Assembly (NCBI GenBank): GCA_017893485.1
Contig: CM030364.1
Coordinates: 46,022,254 to 46,086,253 of the forward strand
DNA length: 64,000 nucleotides
Direction of reading: 5' to 3'
From: Hemerocallis citrina
Lineage: Eukaryota; Streptophyta; Magnoliopsida; Asparagales; Asphodelaceae
Both the position numbers and the translations under genes were made by a program. Positions 1 through 10,732 of this stretch are shown here, in pieces. A model generated the notes under the pieces. The model made no database searches. It saw only the letters and a program-made list of their open reading frames with translations, and was not told the origin of the DNA. Position 1 is the stretch's first letter; the number at the start of each line of letters is the position of its first letter.

Positions 1-1143
1 CCAAATCTGTACAAGAACTGGGCGGAACAAACCTTGTGCAGCCTTATTTTGGAGCCACAAATATCAATGGTTTAGTTGGGATGAAGAATTAATAGACAAA
101 CATATATGCTTAGATACTGGAAATTTTCTTTTTCTTTTACTGTTAAAGAAACTGAATTCATGCATCTGATTGCCATCTTAGCATGATTTTTTTACCAAAA
201 TGGGTTCACTGTCAACTAAGGATGCTGTATGTATACCAAAATCCTACAAAACTGTACAAGAATTTGGCTGAACAAACCTTGTGCAGGTTTCTTTTGGAGC
301 CACAAACATCATGGTTTAGTTGGGATGAAGAATTAATGGAGAAACATATATGCTTAGATACTGGAAACTTTCATTTTCTTTTACTATCAAAGATGCTGTA
401 TTCATGCATCTGATTGGCATCTTAGCATGATTTTTTTACCAAAATGGGTTAACTGTCAACTAAGGATGCTGTATGTATACCAAAATCCTCCAAAACTGTA
501 CAAGAATTGGGCTGAACAAACCTTGTGCAGGTTTATTTTGGACACAAACATCATGATTTAGTTGGGATGAAGAATTAATAGAGAAACATATATGCTTAGA
601 TACTGAAAATTTTCATTTTCTTTTACTGTTAAAGAAACTGATCGCATGCATCTGATTGGCATCTTAGCATGATTTTTTTTACCAAAATGAGTTAACTGTC
701 AACTAAGGATGTTGTATGTATACTAAAATCCTCCAAATCTATACAAGAATTGAGCTGAACAAACCTTGTGCAGGTTTCTTTTGGAGCCACAAACATCATG
801 GTTTAGTTGGGATGAAGAATTAATGGAGAAACATATATGCTTAGATACTGGAAATTTTCATTTTCTTTTACTGTTAAAGAAGCTGAATTCATGCATCTGA
901 TTGTCATCTTAGCATGATTTTTTAACCAAAATGGGTTAACTGTAAACTAAGGATGCTGGCTGTATACCCAAATCCTCCAAATCTGTACAAGAATTGGGCT
1001 GAACAAACCTTGTGCAGGTTTATTTTGGAGCCACAAACATCATGTTTTAGTTGGGATGAAGAATTAATAGACAAACATATATGCTTAGATACTGGATATT
1101 TTCATTTTCTTTTACTGTTAAAGAAGCTGAATTCATGCATCTG
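1..1143. repeat. ~244-bp tandem repeat, end of array (copy A)
   Basis: Nearly five units with a period of 243-245 bp, judged from the anchor ACAAGAA at 11, 256, 500, 743 and 987. Units carry the recurring segments TTAGTTGGGATGAAGAA and CATATATGCTTAGATACTGG and differ by scattered substitutions. The array stops at 1143 and the sequence passes into the CACTA 3' region. Short reading frames recur in each unit but look incidental. Confidence 0.95.
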
Positions 1144-1973
1144 AAGATTTAAGATTTAGGATGGCAAATTTTGATTGGGCTGTGATTGGATTGTTTAGTG
1201 GTTGTCGTCTATGTTCTTAATTGGGCTGTGATTAGAAAGAGATGGCTCGAGTGGAGATCTGGAAACCCATATAGAGACATCTCGTTTATAATAATTTTTT
1301 ATTATTGTTGTTCTTGTCGCTCTTGCTGTTGTTGCTGATGTCTCTTTGTGTGCGTGTGCTGAAGGGAAAGAAGGGATGAGAGAGAGATGAGGAAAATGCC
1401 GCTATGTTAGCCAGGTGTATCCTCATTCTCTACCATTCTTTGTTTCCATTTCTAGCTTCTATATTTGGTTTCCTTCCACGATGACAGTTCCTTAAAACTA
1501 CACTTAATATGAGCCCCTTCTTATTTTTCTTATTTTTCTTATATTTGGTTTCCTGTTGAACTAAATTTTTTTTTTCATAGAGCGGTCACTCAGATGAAGG
1601 AAATTCTGATGATCAGCACTGAAGCTACTCGAGGGGTATGGATCTGTGGTCAGCCTACTCTAGTTGTTGTTGTTATGTTGTCCTTGTTGTTGTTATATTC
1701 TGGATTGTTGTTTTAAGTAATTGTTGAGATATTTGGGATGTTAATTACTGTATTTGTTAATTATGACACTGTGTTAATTATGCGGTGAATTTGGACGATT
1801 AATGGACTATGTGTGAAACTTTATTATCTTAATTAATTCTTGTGTTTGGTTGTGATTTGCGCATTAATATGCCTGAAATTGGTTGAATCAGTTGTGAATT
1901 AGTTTACAGGTTCTTTAAATGAAATTGTGAATTGAAATCGAATGAAAAGTTGGAGTAGGAAAAACCAACGGGC

Positions 1974-2560
1974 ATACACCGGCGTTTCATAGAACGCCGG
2001 TGTATCTAATCGTTTAGTTGAAAATTTCGTTAGGGGGGGCGTTTCCACGCACGCCGGTGTACCCATATATCTATAGCGGCGCGTCAGAAAACGCCGGTGA
2101 ATATTTATATACCGGCGTTTCCACGCACGCCGGTGTACCCATATATCTATAGCGGCGCGTCAGAAAACGCCGGTGAATATCTATATACCGGCGTTTTATA
2201 ACACGCCGGTGATTGTAATTAGGGAAATAAGGGCGCTCAGAAACAAGCATACACCGGCGTTCAATGACCGCCGGTAAATATTGGACATACACCGGCATTT
2301 CTACAAACGCCAGTGAAAGATATATACCGGCGGTATGTGACCGCCGGTGAATGTATATTGGGGAAAGAACGACATTCAGAAATTCGCATATACCAGCGTT
2401 TGTCTGGCCGCCGGTGTATTTTCAAGATATACCGGCGTCCAGAAGAAACGCCGGTGAATGCACCTATCTTTCCACGACGCTCGATTCGGCGATATTTGTA
2501 CCGGCATTTTTATAAACGCAGGTGTAGGGCTAAAAACGCGCCGGCGAATAACTTCTGTGT
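1974..2560. repeat. CACTA 3' subterminal palindromic modules (copy A)
   Basis: About a dozen modules of 27-32 bp, each an imperfect palindrome of the form ACCGGCGTT, a 6-10 base spacer, then AACGCCGGTGT. CACTA elements typically carry subterminal repeats that bind the TNPA protein; that role is inferred from family knowledge. Confidence 0.85.
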
Positions 2561-2567
2561 TGTAGTG

Positions 2568-2794
2568 AAATATGTAAAATCAAATCATTTGAAATTTATT
2601 TGCCCATCCATCATGTGACTATAAAAAAAAATAATTTTCAGCCATACAATTTTGTAATACTTCAAAGGATGGACAAATGAATTTAAAATGATTTGATTTT
2701 ACATATTTAGACTAATTTCGGATCGTCGATATGAAGGTGGAAAGGCCAAGTGCACACGCCGTGTGCACCATAGGTGGTGCACAACGGAAGACTT

Positions 2795-2797
<3 letters not shown>
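2568..2797. mobile_element. Palindromic MITE, right part after CACTA (copy A)
   Basis: Right-hand portion of a long-inverted-repeat element split by the CACTA insertion. It holds the end of the left arm (AAATATG...), a short loop, and the complete right arm, ending in GGTGCACAACGGAAGACTT. The equivalent in copy B is 22329-22558. Confidence 0.75.
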
Positions 2798-2852
<55 letters not shown>

Positions 2853-3019
2853 GTAAAATGGATATGAGCAACTTGCTCATTTAGTAAATGAGCAATTGAT
2901 TATGTGGCATACATGTGCTACATTGGACAACTAACCATTTTAAAGATTTTCAAATCACATGTATGCCACATCATCAATTGCTTATTCACTAAATGAGCAA
3001 GTTGCTCATATCCCTTTTT

Positions 3020-3060
<41 letters not shown>
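2798..3060. mobile_element. Foldback element (2851-3022) inside a TA microsatellite
   Basis: A 172-bp palindromic element (2851-3022) with arms GGATATGAGCAACTTGCTCA / TGAGCAAGTTGCTCATATCC sits inside a (TA)n tract, with TA repeats on both sides. It has no coding capacity. The same family occurs at 7437-7608, 22616-22787 and 47131-47405, always within TA repeats, recalling the Micron elements of rice. Confidence 0.8.
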
Positions 3061-3084
<24 letters not shown>

Positions 3085-3462
3085 ATGAGAGAATGAGAGA
3101 GAGAGAATTAAATAAATAAAGGAGTTGTTTTGGAGGGAATTTGAATTTGAGTTTTGAGGAAAAACTTTTAAAGGAAAAAATGTGTTTTGTGAGGTTAGAT
3201 CTGTGCGTTAGATTTTGAGAGGATTGAATGAGAGCCACTTGATAGCTTTCTTTGTGTTTTATTATATAGATATATATAGAGAGAGAAATAATTAAATAAA
3301 TAAAAAAGTCATTTTGGGGGGATTTGAATCTAAGTTTTGGGGGAAACTTTTTTTTGGGGGGGGGGGGGGGGGGGGGGGGGGGAGAATGTGATTTGTGAGG
3401 TTAGATCTGGGCCTTTAATTTTTGGGGGATTGAAGAGCCACTTGATAGCTTTCTTTGTGTTT

Positions 3463-3490
<28 letters not shown>
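3061..3490 (-). mobile_element. Two truncated 5' ends of Helitron family 2 (copy A)
   Basis: Read on the minus strand, TCTATATAATAAAACAC-like 5' termini occur near 3274 and again (less perfectly) near 3480, each followed by the family segment AAAGCTATCAAGTGGCTCT and a purine-rich stretch ending in (GA)n. They match the intact-looking 5' ends at 49623 and 59200. No 3' terminus is attached, so these are fragments in tandem. A 27-base G run (3356-3382) lies inside the second. Confidence 0.55.
3356..3382. repeat. Poly-G tract (27 G), copy A
   Basis: Uninterrupted G homopolymer. The counterpart in copy B (23125-23147) is shorter, so the tract has changed length since duplication or is imprecisely assembled. 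Confidence 0.9.
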
Positions 3491-3499
<9 letters not shown>

Positions 3500-3503
<4 letters not shown>

Positions 3504-4600
3504 CAATCGGATGGGAGATGATCTCCCTAAAGCAAATTATTTTTAATTAAAAAAATCTCGGACAGTTGCGTTCCATTTCTTCTCAAATCTTTGCTGGCAA
3601 AAAACCTATAGATTTAGACCTATAAAACTTATATGGGTCCATATTTGGATTTAATATAGATTTAATTAAGACTTAACATTTAATTAAGAATCTTAATCAA
3701 CACATGATATTGGATGGGAAATTTTATCCCATCCGATACTTTTTAATTTATTTTAAAAATAAAATTTAAATGGGACAGAATTTCATCTCTCATCGGTCTA
3801 AATTTGGCAATCAAACTCATTTTTTGAGTAAACGACTACAAGCCATTTTCAAATTTTCTATTTCTATTTCTATTTGTCTTCTATCCCATGCCTTCAGGAT
3901 ATTGTAAACCCTTAATTTAAACCTAACCTTTTTAATAAAAAAAAAAAAGAAGCAATGTGAGGTTTTAGGATGTGTGTTTCTTTTGTTTTCCGCAGCGATG
4001 CTCTTTTCCAGTTTTCATCCTTCTCTTTTTCATGGTGCTTGATCTTGTTGGCTAAAGAATTCCACTAAGAAGAAAAGTTGTTCGAATTGACTACTTATGG
4101 TGTCGTCTCGTATGCAAACCATATAATTAAGAATGGTGTCTTACTCACTTTAGTTCGCTTTGTAACAAATTAACACGGCACAGCGAAGCTACTGTTAAAA
4201 AAATTTAGACTACTATATGAACCGAGAAGGGAGGTGCCTGAGACTGACATCTCATCTTTTGACAACTTTTTGGTATCTTCGAATTGCTTTTTACCACAGG
4301 AATTTTTTTTGTGAATATTTTGGACTAGGAGGTTAAGTGTGGAAAGTGTCAAAGTAAGCAAACTGAATCATCTCGATTTATATACATTCAAATAGATGAT
4401 ATACATACTCAAATCAAATTCATAAATTCATAATTGAACACACTGACTTGCTAGTAGCTAGCAAATTTACAATGGAAGCTAGGCAAGATTTTAGGATTGA
4501 CATAGATAGATATACACAGTTGCACACTAGTGGGAAAGTTAGAATTTGACTTAATTTTTGGCGATCGAAATTACCCACCCAATCTTCTTAATTTATGCTT
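3500..4600. other. AT-rich non-coding region 3' of the protease gene (copy A)
   Basis: No convincing coding or RNA gene. It contains short homopolymer runs and the downstream flank of the minus-strand protease gene. The stretch is duplicated at about 23270-24425 with more small indels than the coding part. Confidence 0.5.
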
Positions 4601-4602
4601 TT

Positions 4603-5895
4603 TCAAGCAGTTGGGTATGAAGCTTGCATGGCAATGCCACATAATCCTTCCTTAGCAGCCACATCCCTTTCCATCCTTATGTACCCATTCTCTCCCCATG
4701 AAGCTCCCCATGAGTTCTTTATTAACCAATACTTAGTACCGTCACTTGTTGTACCGTAACCAACGGCAGTCACACCATGGTCAAGATCAGTCCCACATTC
4801 TCCTGTGAAGACTCCGCCTGAATACCCCTGGAAGGCGAAACCGCCTGCATCAATGGCAACAGAGATGGGTTGGTTGGCTACGGCCTTAAGGAGTGCAGCT
4901 TCGCTATTTGCAGGCACATCTTCGTAGCCAGTGATGGAAGCTGCATGAGATGCGGCCTTGTTGGCATTGCAGGTGTCATCAGTTCCTTGGTAGGGGTAGT
5001 TTACTTCGGTAGTTAAGCCTTTGTTCTTCATTATAAACTTGAAGGCGTCATCCATGAGGCCTCCACTGCAGCCTTGGTCCACGCCTTTGACATCACAGTC
5101 CACAAGCTCTTGCTCTGAGAGGGAGATGAGCTTGCCTGTGCTCAGTTTGTTGATTCCTTCAGTTGCACCTACTGCAGAGAATGCCCAACAACTACCTAAA
5201 AGATACATATACTCAAAAATGTAAGATAAGTACTGTGATTTTTAATATAAAATCTGGATCCTACATAATTTATGCTAGTTTATTTTACTATAGGAGAAAC
5301 ATGAGGGATCCATCTAAGGTGCAGAAGCAATTGACCTGGACGACATGTATCATCAATATCTTGCATCAATATCTTGCAATATGAAAGTAGTACAACTTTT
5401 GTATAGTCAATAAGAGTAACTACTTGGTAATGTATATGGTTGCTATAACTATGAGTAACTTTACTTACCACATTGGCCTTGATCCTTGACTGGAGTGACT
5501 GCACCCTTTGTCCTCCAATCCATAGATGCTGGCACGGCCGTGACATTCTCATATTTGAAGGTAGACGTAGTGATCTTTGATGAAGGCTTAAATCCGTTTC
5601 GTGCCCTGAACTCCTCATTGGTGAGATCCGTGAATTTGTTAAGACCAAGCTTGTACTTTTGGTTTTGGGCATTGAATGCTTCAATCCGCTCGACGTTGGC
5701 CTTAAATATCTCGAACCGCTCTGCCTTCTCCGCTGAGTCCTTGTACACTCGTCCATTCTGAACCATCCATGCTTCATGCCTCTCCACCATTGACATTTCA
5801 CTAAGGCTGCGTGATTCTACTGCCGAATGAGAAGCCCAAATACTGAGGATCACGAACAAGGCCAACCATAAGCAACTCTGTGTAGGAAATGCCAT
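4603..5895 (-). CDS. SAG12/SAG39-type papain-like cysteine protease, copy A
   Basis: A secreted or vacuolar papain-family (C1A) endopeptidase of the senescence-associated SAG12/SAG39 group. Two exons, 5469-5895 and 4603-5195, are joined by a 273-bp GT..AG intron that splits the Gly codon of the active-site motif; the product is 339 residues. A hydrophobic signal peptide (about 1-25) is followed by an I29 inhibitor prodomain with an ERFNIN-type helix ([17 protein letters not shown]), then the mature domain beginning near [19 protein letters not shown]. The catalytic set is complete: oxyanion Gln139, Cys145 (GSCWAFS), His282 (LDHG) and Asn303 (KNSWG). Length and intron position fit the family. 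Compared with copy B, I see only Val207 and Thr291 here instead of Ala and Ile. Role in senescence-related proteolysis is inferred from the family. Confidence 0.95.
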
Positions 5896-5960
5896 GTTAA
5901 TTTGAGAACAATTAACTAATTAGATGAAGTCTGGTATATTGTTACGTAGAATGCATGAGT

Positions 5961-5967
5961 TTATATA
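5961..5967 (-). promoter_or_regulatory. TATA box of protease copy A
   Basis: TATATAA on the minus strand, 66-72 bp upstream of the ATG at 5895, a normal position for a plant core promoter with a short leader. The same box is kept in copy B. Confidence 0.6.
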
Positions 5968-5989
5968 GGCGTTAGAGAGAGTGTTCGAC

Positions 5990-7142
5990 ACTCAGTTTAA
6001 ACTTATAATACTGTACCATTTAGGAGATCGAAAGAGACATGTGCGTAGCGTGTGAGTTGGTACGAATGTAGGTTCCGTTCCCATTCATTTGGGGTTTGGC
6101 GGGACTGGGATAGAGATGGATTTGTATAGTTCCTCAATTGCTAATGATTACCGTAAGCTAACCGCCTTTTTAATGAAGGTTCCTTTACTTGATTACAATT
6201 TGATAAGCACTCTGTAAGAATGTAACAAATTAGTTAAGATATAAAATTTTCTGCTGTGAGCCATGGTGAATTAATTAGACAAAAAACAAAGTGCCCCAAA
6301 TGAGTTTGGCTTGAGTACATAATGCACATACAACGTTTGAAAAAAAAATACATTATATTTATTCATGCATCTCTTAATTTAAACACATTCTATTAACTTT
6401 GAATTATTAAATTACAATTCTACCTTTACGCTTTCTTATCTCGATCTCTTTTTCCTTTCTCTCCTTTCTTCATTCTCAAACATTAAATATAATCAAATCT
6501 GAATCTCATCATCTTGCCAAACGCCGGCACCGATTGGCAATGGTCGGCAAGAGTTCGGTTTGGGAGGCAGCGATCGGCATCGGTAAGCAGTTCGACTATC
6601 TTTTCCTTTTTCTTTTTTCCCCCAAAATCTAGGGTTTCTAAAATCAAAATCAAACATACCCAAATCATCAAAAAAAAAAAAAAAAAAAGGAAAACCCATA
6701 TTAAAACCCCTAATTCGAACTAACCCAACTCAACAAAAGAGGAAAAGATCATCAAAATAAGTACAACCCTTTGATGCACCTATCTCGTCCTTTAATATAA
6801 TGCTAGTTATATCTTTGATTTTTCCTTTACTTTTTGTTCAGTTGTTGATCGTTGTGATTAGAAGCCAAGAGCCGCTCTAGGTTTAAGTGAGTACTGGAAC
6901 TTGTTTTGATTTTAAAAAGAGCTTAAAAACTTGTTAAAGTAGGTTTGTAGTGGATTTTAGGTGAGTAGAGAAACAGATGGTACTTTAGGCACAATAAAAG
7001 TTAGAATCTGAGTGTTTTTTTAGTGAATGATGATTTGATGGAGGTCTCTTGACCCCTGAGGACCTTGCGAGGCCATCGGTGGAAGGTTTGTGGACCGAGA
7101 CATGGTCATGGAGAGGATGATGTTCTTAACGGCTTCGACGGG
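5990..7142. other. Upstream region of protease copy A
   Basis: Non-coding as far as I can see. It contains a short region with repeated GGCA/TCGGCA words (6520-6590), a pyrimidine-rich stretch and an A17-18 run (about 6670-6688). Reading frames here are short and low in complexity. The block is repeated at 25810-26933, except that the A run and nearby bases are missing in copy B. Confidence 0.4.
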
Positions 7143-7144
7143 TG

Positions 7145-7276
7145 AATGAGAATTTAACTGTTGAGGAGATATTTGCTATTTTCAATGTAACATGAGCAAT
7201 AAAAAAACATAAAAAATCAAAAAAAAATCAAACCCTGAAATCTGAAAAATCTAAATTTCTAAGTAATAAAGAGAGT

Positions 7277-7319
<43 letters not shown>

Positions 7320-7436
7320 GAAAAAAGTGAAGAGAAGAGAGAGAGATAGTAATAAAATAATGAGTTTTTTTAGTTTGGGGGGGGGGGGATTTTTTATTTT
7401 GGGAGGAAAAATTTTCGGAGGAAATATATATATATA
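7145..7436 (-). mobile_element. Helitron family 2 fragment at start of duplication unit B
   Basis: The sequence AGATATTTGCTATTTTCAAT onward is the reverse complement of 59480-59520 in the Helitron at 59200-59757, followed by the (GA)n and poly-G (7377-7388) parts of the same family. It begins within a few bases of the duplication junction at 7142 and is cut at 7436 by a foldback element. Confidence 0.6.
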
Positions 7437-7608
7437 GGGTAAAAGGGATATGAGCAACTTGCTTATTTAGTAAATGAGCAATTGATTATGTGGCATGCAT
7501 GTGATACATTGGACAACTAACCCTTTTAAGGCTTTTCCAATCACATGTATGCCACATCATCAATTGCTTATTTACTAAATGAGCAAGTTGCTCATATCCC
7601 TTTTTCCC
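7437..7608. mobile_element. Foldback element in TA repeat
   Basis: Palindromic element of about 172 bp of the same family as 2851-3022, flanked by TATATATA on the left and a (TA)n tract on the right. The arms read GGATATGAGCAACTTGCT / AAGTTGCTCATATCC. No coding capacity. Confidence 0.8.
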
Positions 7609-7626
7609 ATATATATATATATATAT

Positions 7627-8051
7627 ACTACTACTATAATGGGAGAAGGCCTTAGTGTAATTTGTCCATCTACCAACCCGTGCAATGCACGTGCATAACT
7701 ATTGTAAAGGAGGTCTCAGGTTTGAGTCCTCACTACGTCAAATTTTATACTTTAATTTTTTTTAATATATTAAATGTGCATCACACGTGTAAATTACTAT
7801 CTATTTATCTATCTATCTATATATCTATAATATAATACATAATAACTATTATAATGGAAGAGTTAGAATTGTAAATCTACCTACTTACGTGCAACACACG
7901 TGCAACTCTAACTCTCCCATTATACTCTTCACATTTACTTTTAAAAATATATGTTCCTATTTATTAAGATATGCATCACATGTGTAAATCAGAGTTCTTA
8001 TTTTAAATTTTTAAATAAATCAATACGTGCATTGCATGTGTATATTACTAG
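7627..8051 (+). mobile_element. Non-autonomous Helitron, family 1
   Basis: Begins near ACTATAATGGGAGAAGGCC and ends with a short GTGCATTGCATGTG palindrome followed by TATATTACTAG (8051) and a T. This CTAG|T end and preceding hairpin fit the Helitron 3' rule. A related copy with cleaner ends is at 30814-31167. An internal GGTTTGAGTCC resembles a Pol III B box. The 5' TC is not preserved here. Confidence 0.55.
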
Positions 8052-8065
8052 TATATAACTAGTAA

Positions 8066-8178
8066 ATCTTCCATTGTGCACCACCCCTCCGTGTGCACTC
8101 GTGTGCACTCGGCCTTCCCGCCTTCATATCGATGTTCCGAACCGTTCACATTGATCTACACATCTAAATTAGTCTAAA
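8066..8178. mobile_element. Palindromic MITE, left arm before CACTA
   Basis: Left arm (CTTCCATTGTGCACC ... TTAGTCTAAA) of the long-inverted-repeat element interrupted by the CACTA at 8179. Its continuation is 22329-22558. Removing the CACTA and one AAA copy restores TAGTCTAAATATG, which is the exact complement of CATATTTAGACTA in the other arm (22465-22477). Confidence 0.8.
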
Positions 8179-8205
8179 CACTACAACACATGTGCGATTT
8201 ACCGG

Positions 8206-8445
8206 TGTATATTCCCCGGCGTTTTACCATTCGCGCCGGGGTAGGGAGTAACCAGGAATGGGGCGTCAGATTGGATGGTTATACACCGACAGCCTCTATA
8301 AAACGCCGGGGATTCATGATATTCACTGGTGTTTTATTTAGAAACGCCAATGAATGGTTTTATTCACCGGTGTTTTAATAACACACGCCGGAGAATATAT
8401 AGATACATTCACCGGTGTTTGTAATTGCAAACGCCGGTGAATTAA
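8206..8445. repeat. CACTA 5' subterminal palindromic modules
   Basis: About five modules built from CCGGTGTTTT ... AACGCCGGTGAA-type inverted halves. They match the 3' modules in sequence but are fewer, which is a common asymmetry in CACTA elements. Probable TNPA-type binding sites by family analogy. Confidence 0.8.
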
Positions 8446-8745
8446 CTGAGATAAATCCCCGCGAACCCTAACATTTTGCTCGCTAATTTCCCAAACCTAA
8501 TTTCGCCTCCTTCGTTTTCCCTCCTCCCTCTCTCTATTTCTCGCGCTTCGCCTCCGTCCCTTCGTCATCTTCGACAGCCCAATTCGATTTCCCTCCTCCC
8601 TCTCTCTATTTCGCGGTGAATTTGCGATCGAAAACCACCGCTCGTCGCCCCGCTCTCTCTCTATCTCCTACGCCACCGCTCGTTGCCCCGCTCGTTGCCC
8701 CCCCTCTCTCTCTTCGGTAATTTCTCTTGATTTCTCTCCTTTTCA
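8446..8745 (+). other. Pyrimidine-rich leader region of the CACTA element
   Basis: CT-rich sequence with CCCTCCTCCCTCTCTC and CCGCTCGTTGCCCC words, unlike the AT-rich surroundings. No long ORF. The position just inside the 5' subterminal repeats suggests promoter or 5' untranslated sequence of the transposase transcript; this is inference only. Confidence 0.35.
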
Positions 8746-10135
8746 CTGTCAAAGATACTGAATTCATGCATCTGATTGGCATCTTAGCATGATTTTTTTA
8801 CCAAAATGGGTTAACTGTCAACTAAGGATGCTGGCTGTATACCAAAATTCTCCAAATCTGTACAAGAATTGGGCTGCACAAACCTTGTGCAGGTTTATTT
8901 TGGAGCCAAAAACATCATGATTTAGTTGGGATGAAGAATTAATAGAGAAACATATATGCTTAGATACTGGAAATTTTCATTTTCTTTTACTGTTAAAGAA
9001 ACTAATTGCATGCATCTGATTGTCATCTTAGCATGATTTTTTTTACCGAAATGGGTTCACTGTCAACTAAGGATGCTGTATGTATACCAAAATCTGCCAA
9101 ATCTGTACAAGAATTGGGCGGAACATACCTTGTGCAGGTTTATTTTGGAGCCACAAAAATCAATGGTTTAGTTGGGATGAAGAATTAATAGAGAAACATA
9201 TATGCTTAGATACTGGAAATTTTCATTTTCTTTTACTGTTAAAGAAACTGAATTCATGCATCTGATTGCCATCTTAGCATGATTTTTTTACCAAAATGGG
9301 TTCACTGTCAACTAAGGATGCTGTATGTATACCAAAATCCTCCAAAACTGTACAAGAATTGGGCTGAACAAACCTTGTGCAAGTTTCTTTTGGAGCCACA
9401 AATATCATGATTTAGTTGGGATAAAGAAATAATAGAGAAACATATATGCTTAGATACTGGAAATTTTCATTTTCTTTTACTGTTAAAGAAACTGAATTCA
9501 TGCATCTGATTGCTATCTTAGCATGATTTTTTTACCAAAATGGGTTCACTGTCAACTAAGGATGCTGTATGTATACCAAAATCCTCCAAATCTGTACAAG
9601 AATTGGGCAAAACAAACCTTGTGCAGGTTTATTTTGGAGCCACAAACATCAATGGTTTAGTTGGGATGAAGAATTAATAAACAAACATATATTCTTAGAT
9701 ACTGGAAATTTTCATTTCCTTTTACTGTTAAAGAAACTGATCGCATGCATCTGATTGTCATCTTAGCATGATTTTTTTACCAAAATGGGTTCACTGTCAA
9801 CTAAGGATGCTGTATGTATACCAAAATCCTCCAAATCGGTACAGGAATTGGACTGAACAAACATTGTGCAGGTTTCTTTTGGAGCCACAAACATCATGAT
9901 TTAGTTGGGATGAAAAATTAATGGAGAAACATATATGCTGAGATACTGGAAATTTTTATTTTCTTTTACTGTTAAAGAAGCTGAATTCATGCATCTGATT
10001 GTCATCTAAGGATGCTAGCTGTATACCAAAATCCTCCAAATCTGTACAAGAATTGGGCTGAACAAACCTTGTGCAAGTTTCTTTTAGAGCTACAAACATC
10101 AATGATTTAGTTGGGATGAAGAATTAATAGAGCAA
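8745..10135. repeat. ~244-bp tandem repeat array 1 (about 6 units)
   Basis: Units are spaced 244-245 bp by the ACAAGAA anchor (8862, 9107, 9352, 9596, 9841), with a last unit at 10046 shortened by about 40 bp. Same family as 1-1143 and 16155-20904. The array lies between the leader and the transposase gene. Confidence 0.95.
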
Positions 10136-10170
10136 CATATTCGTGGCCATATTAGTTTCTTTTGTGCAGG

Positions 10171-10171
<1 letters not shown>

Positions 10172-10248
<77 letters not shown>
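10172..10248. repeat. (ATT)n microsatellite
   Basis: About 25 ATT units directly after the last 244-bp unit. On the minus strand it reads as poly-Asn codons, which is not a gene. Confidence 0.95.
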
Positions 10249-10732
10249 TTGGGATAAGTAACTGATTATTAGTAGCCATGAACAGAATAGTTCATGAGTC
10301 ATCAGATCTTCTTGTTATCGTATTTACAGCACGACGCCCTCGTTATTCATCCGATTCCTCTTCCTCAGCAAATACCCTTTACCATCATCATCTCCTTGAA
10401 CGGAAAGCCAAATACAGGGGAGACTATAGTCGAATCGATATTAGACTCGAACACAAGGTGTGCGATAAAATGCCACTAAGGTGGTTGTGATAATTTCCAC
10501 AAAGGTAATTTAGGGTTATGTGAAAAAAGTAGATTGTATTAAGATTTAATTGTTTTTTTATACATTTTTTGAACCACAATTTCTTTATTTTACAGTTAAT
10601 TGTTATATCGTTTATTTATTTGTAGCTAGGGATAGTTTTAAAAAAGGTAAAATTAAATATACAAAATGCCTTTTACTGTCAATACTATTTAATATATCAA
10701 ATTTTAATTTCAGATTGTGTGCTATTGTTATA

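Larger units (their letters stand above)
1..2567 (+). mobile_element. CACTA (En/Spm) transposon, copy A, 3' part
   Basis: This is the right-hand end of a CACTA element whose left part lies outside the window. It contains the last units of the 244-bp array (1-1143), an internal module (about 1150-1510), the palindromic subterminal repeats (about 1974-2560) and the terminus TGTTGTAGTG ending at 2567. The next bases, AAA, are the right target-site duplication. It is base-for-base collinear with 19762-22328, so it is the duplicate of the complete element in copy B, not an independent insertion. Confidence 0.9.
1..7142. repeat. Tandem segmental duplication, copy A (right part)
   Basis: This stretch matches 19762-26933 in direct orientation. 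The offset is constant at 19,761 from position 1 to about 2797, changes by a few bases at TA and poly-G tracts, is 19,824 at the end of the protease gene and 19,791 at the right end. Homology stops after the shared sequence GGCTTCGACGGG (7131-7142). If the unit is a simple tandem repeat, copy A begins about 12.6 kb upstream of the window and copy B begins here. The copies include the CACTA 3' end, foldback elements, protease gene and promoter, so the duplication is younger than those insertions. Confidence 0.9.

Noticed and set aside
1974..2560. Regularly spaced palindromic modules as a CRISPR array
   Set aside because: Plant nuclear DNA, modules vary, spacers are not uniform, and the position next to CACTA termini explains them as subterminal repeats.
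5280..5801. A 173-residue frame overlapping the protease intron (and its copy at 25100-25621)
   Set aside because: It is an alternate frame of exon 1 running into the intron; the spliced frame carries all protease motifs.
6483..6723. Short reading frames upstream of the protease promoter
   Set aside because: They depend on a poly-A/poly-T run, and the frame changes between the two copies.
10099..10302. Poly-asparagine protein on the minus strand
   Set aside because: Direct translation of the (ATT)n microsatellite.
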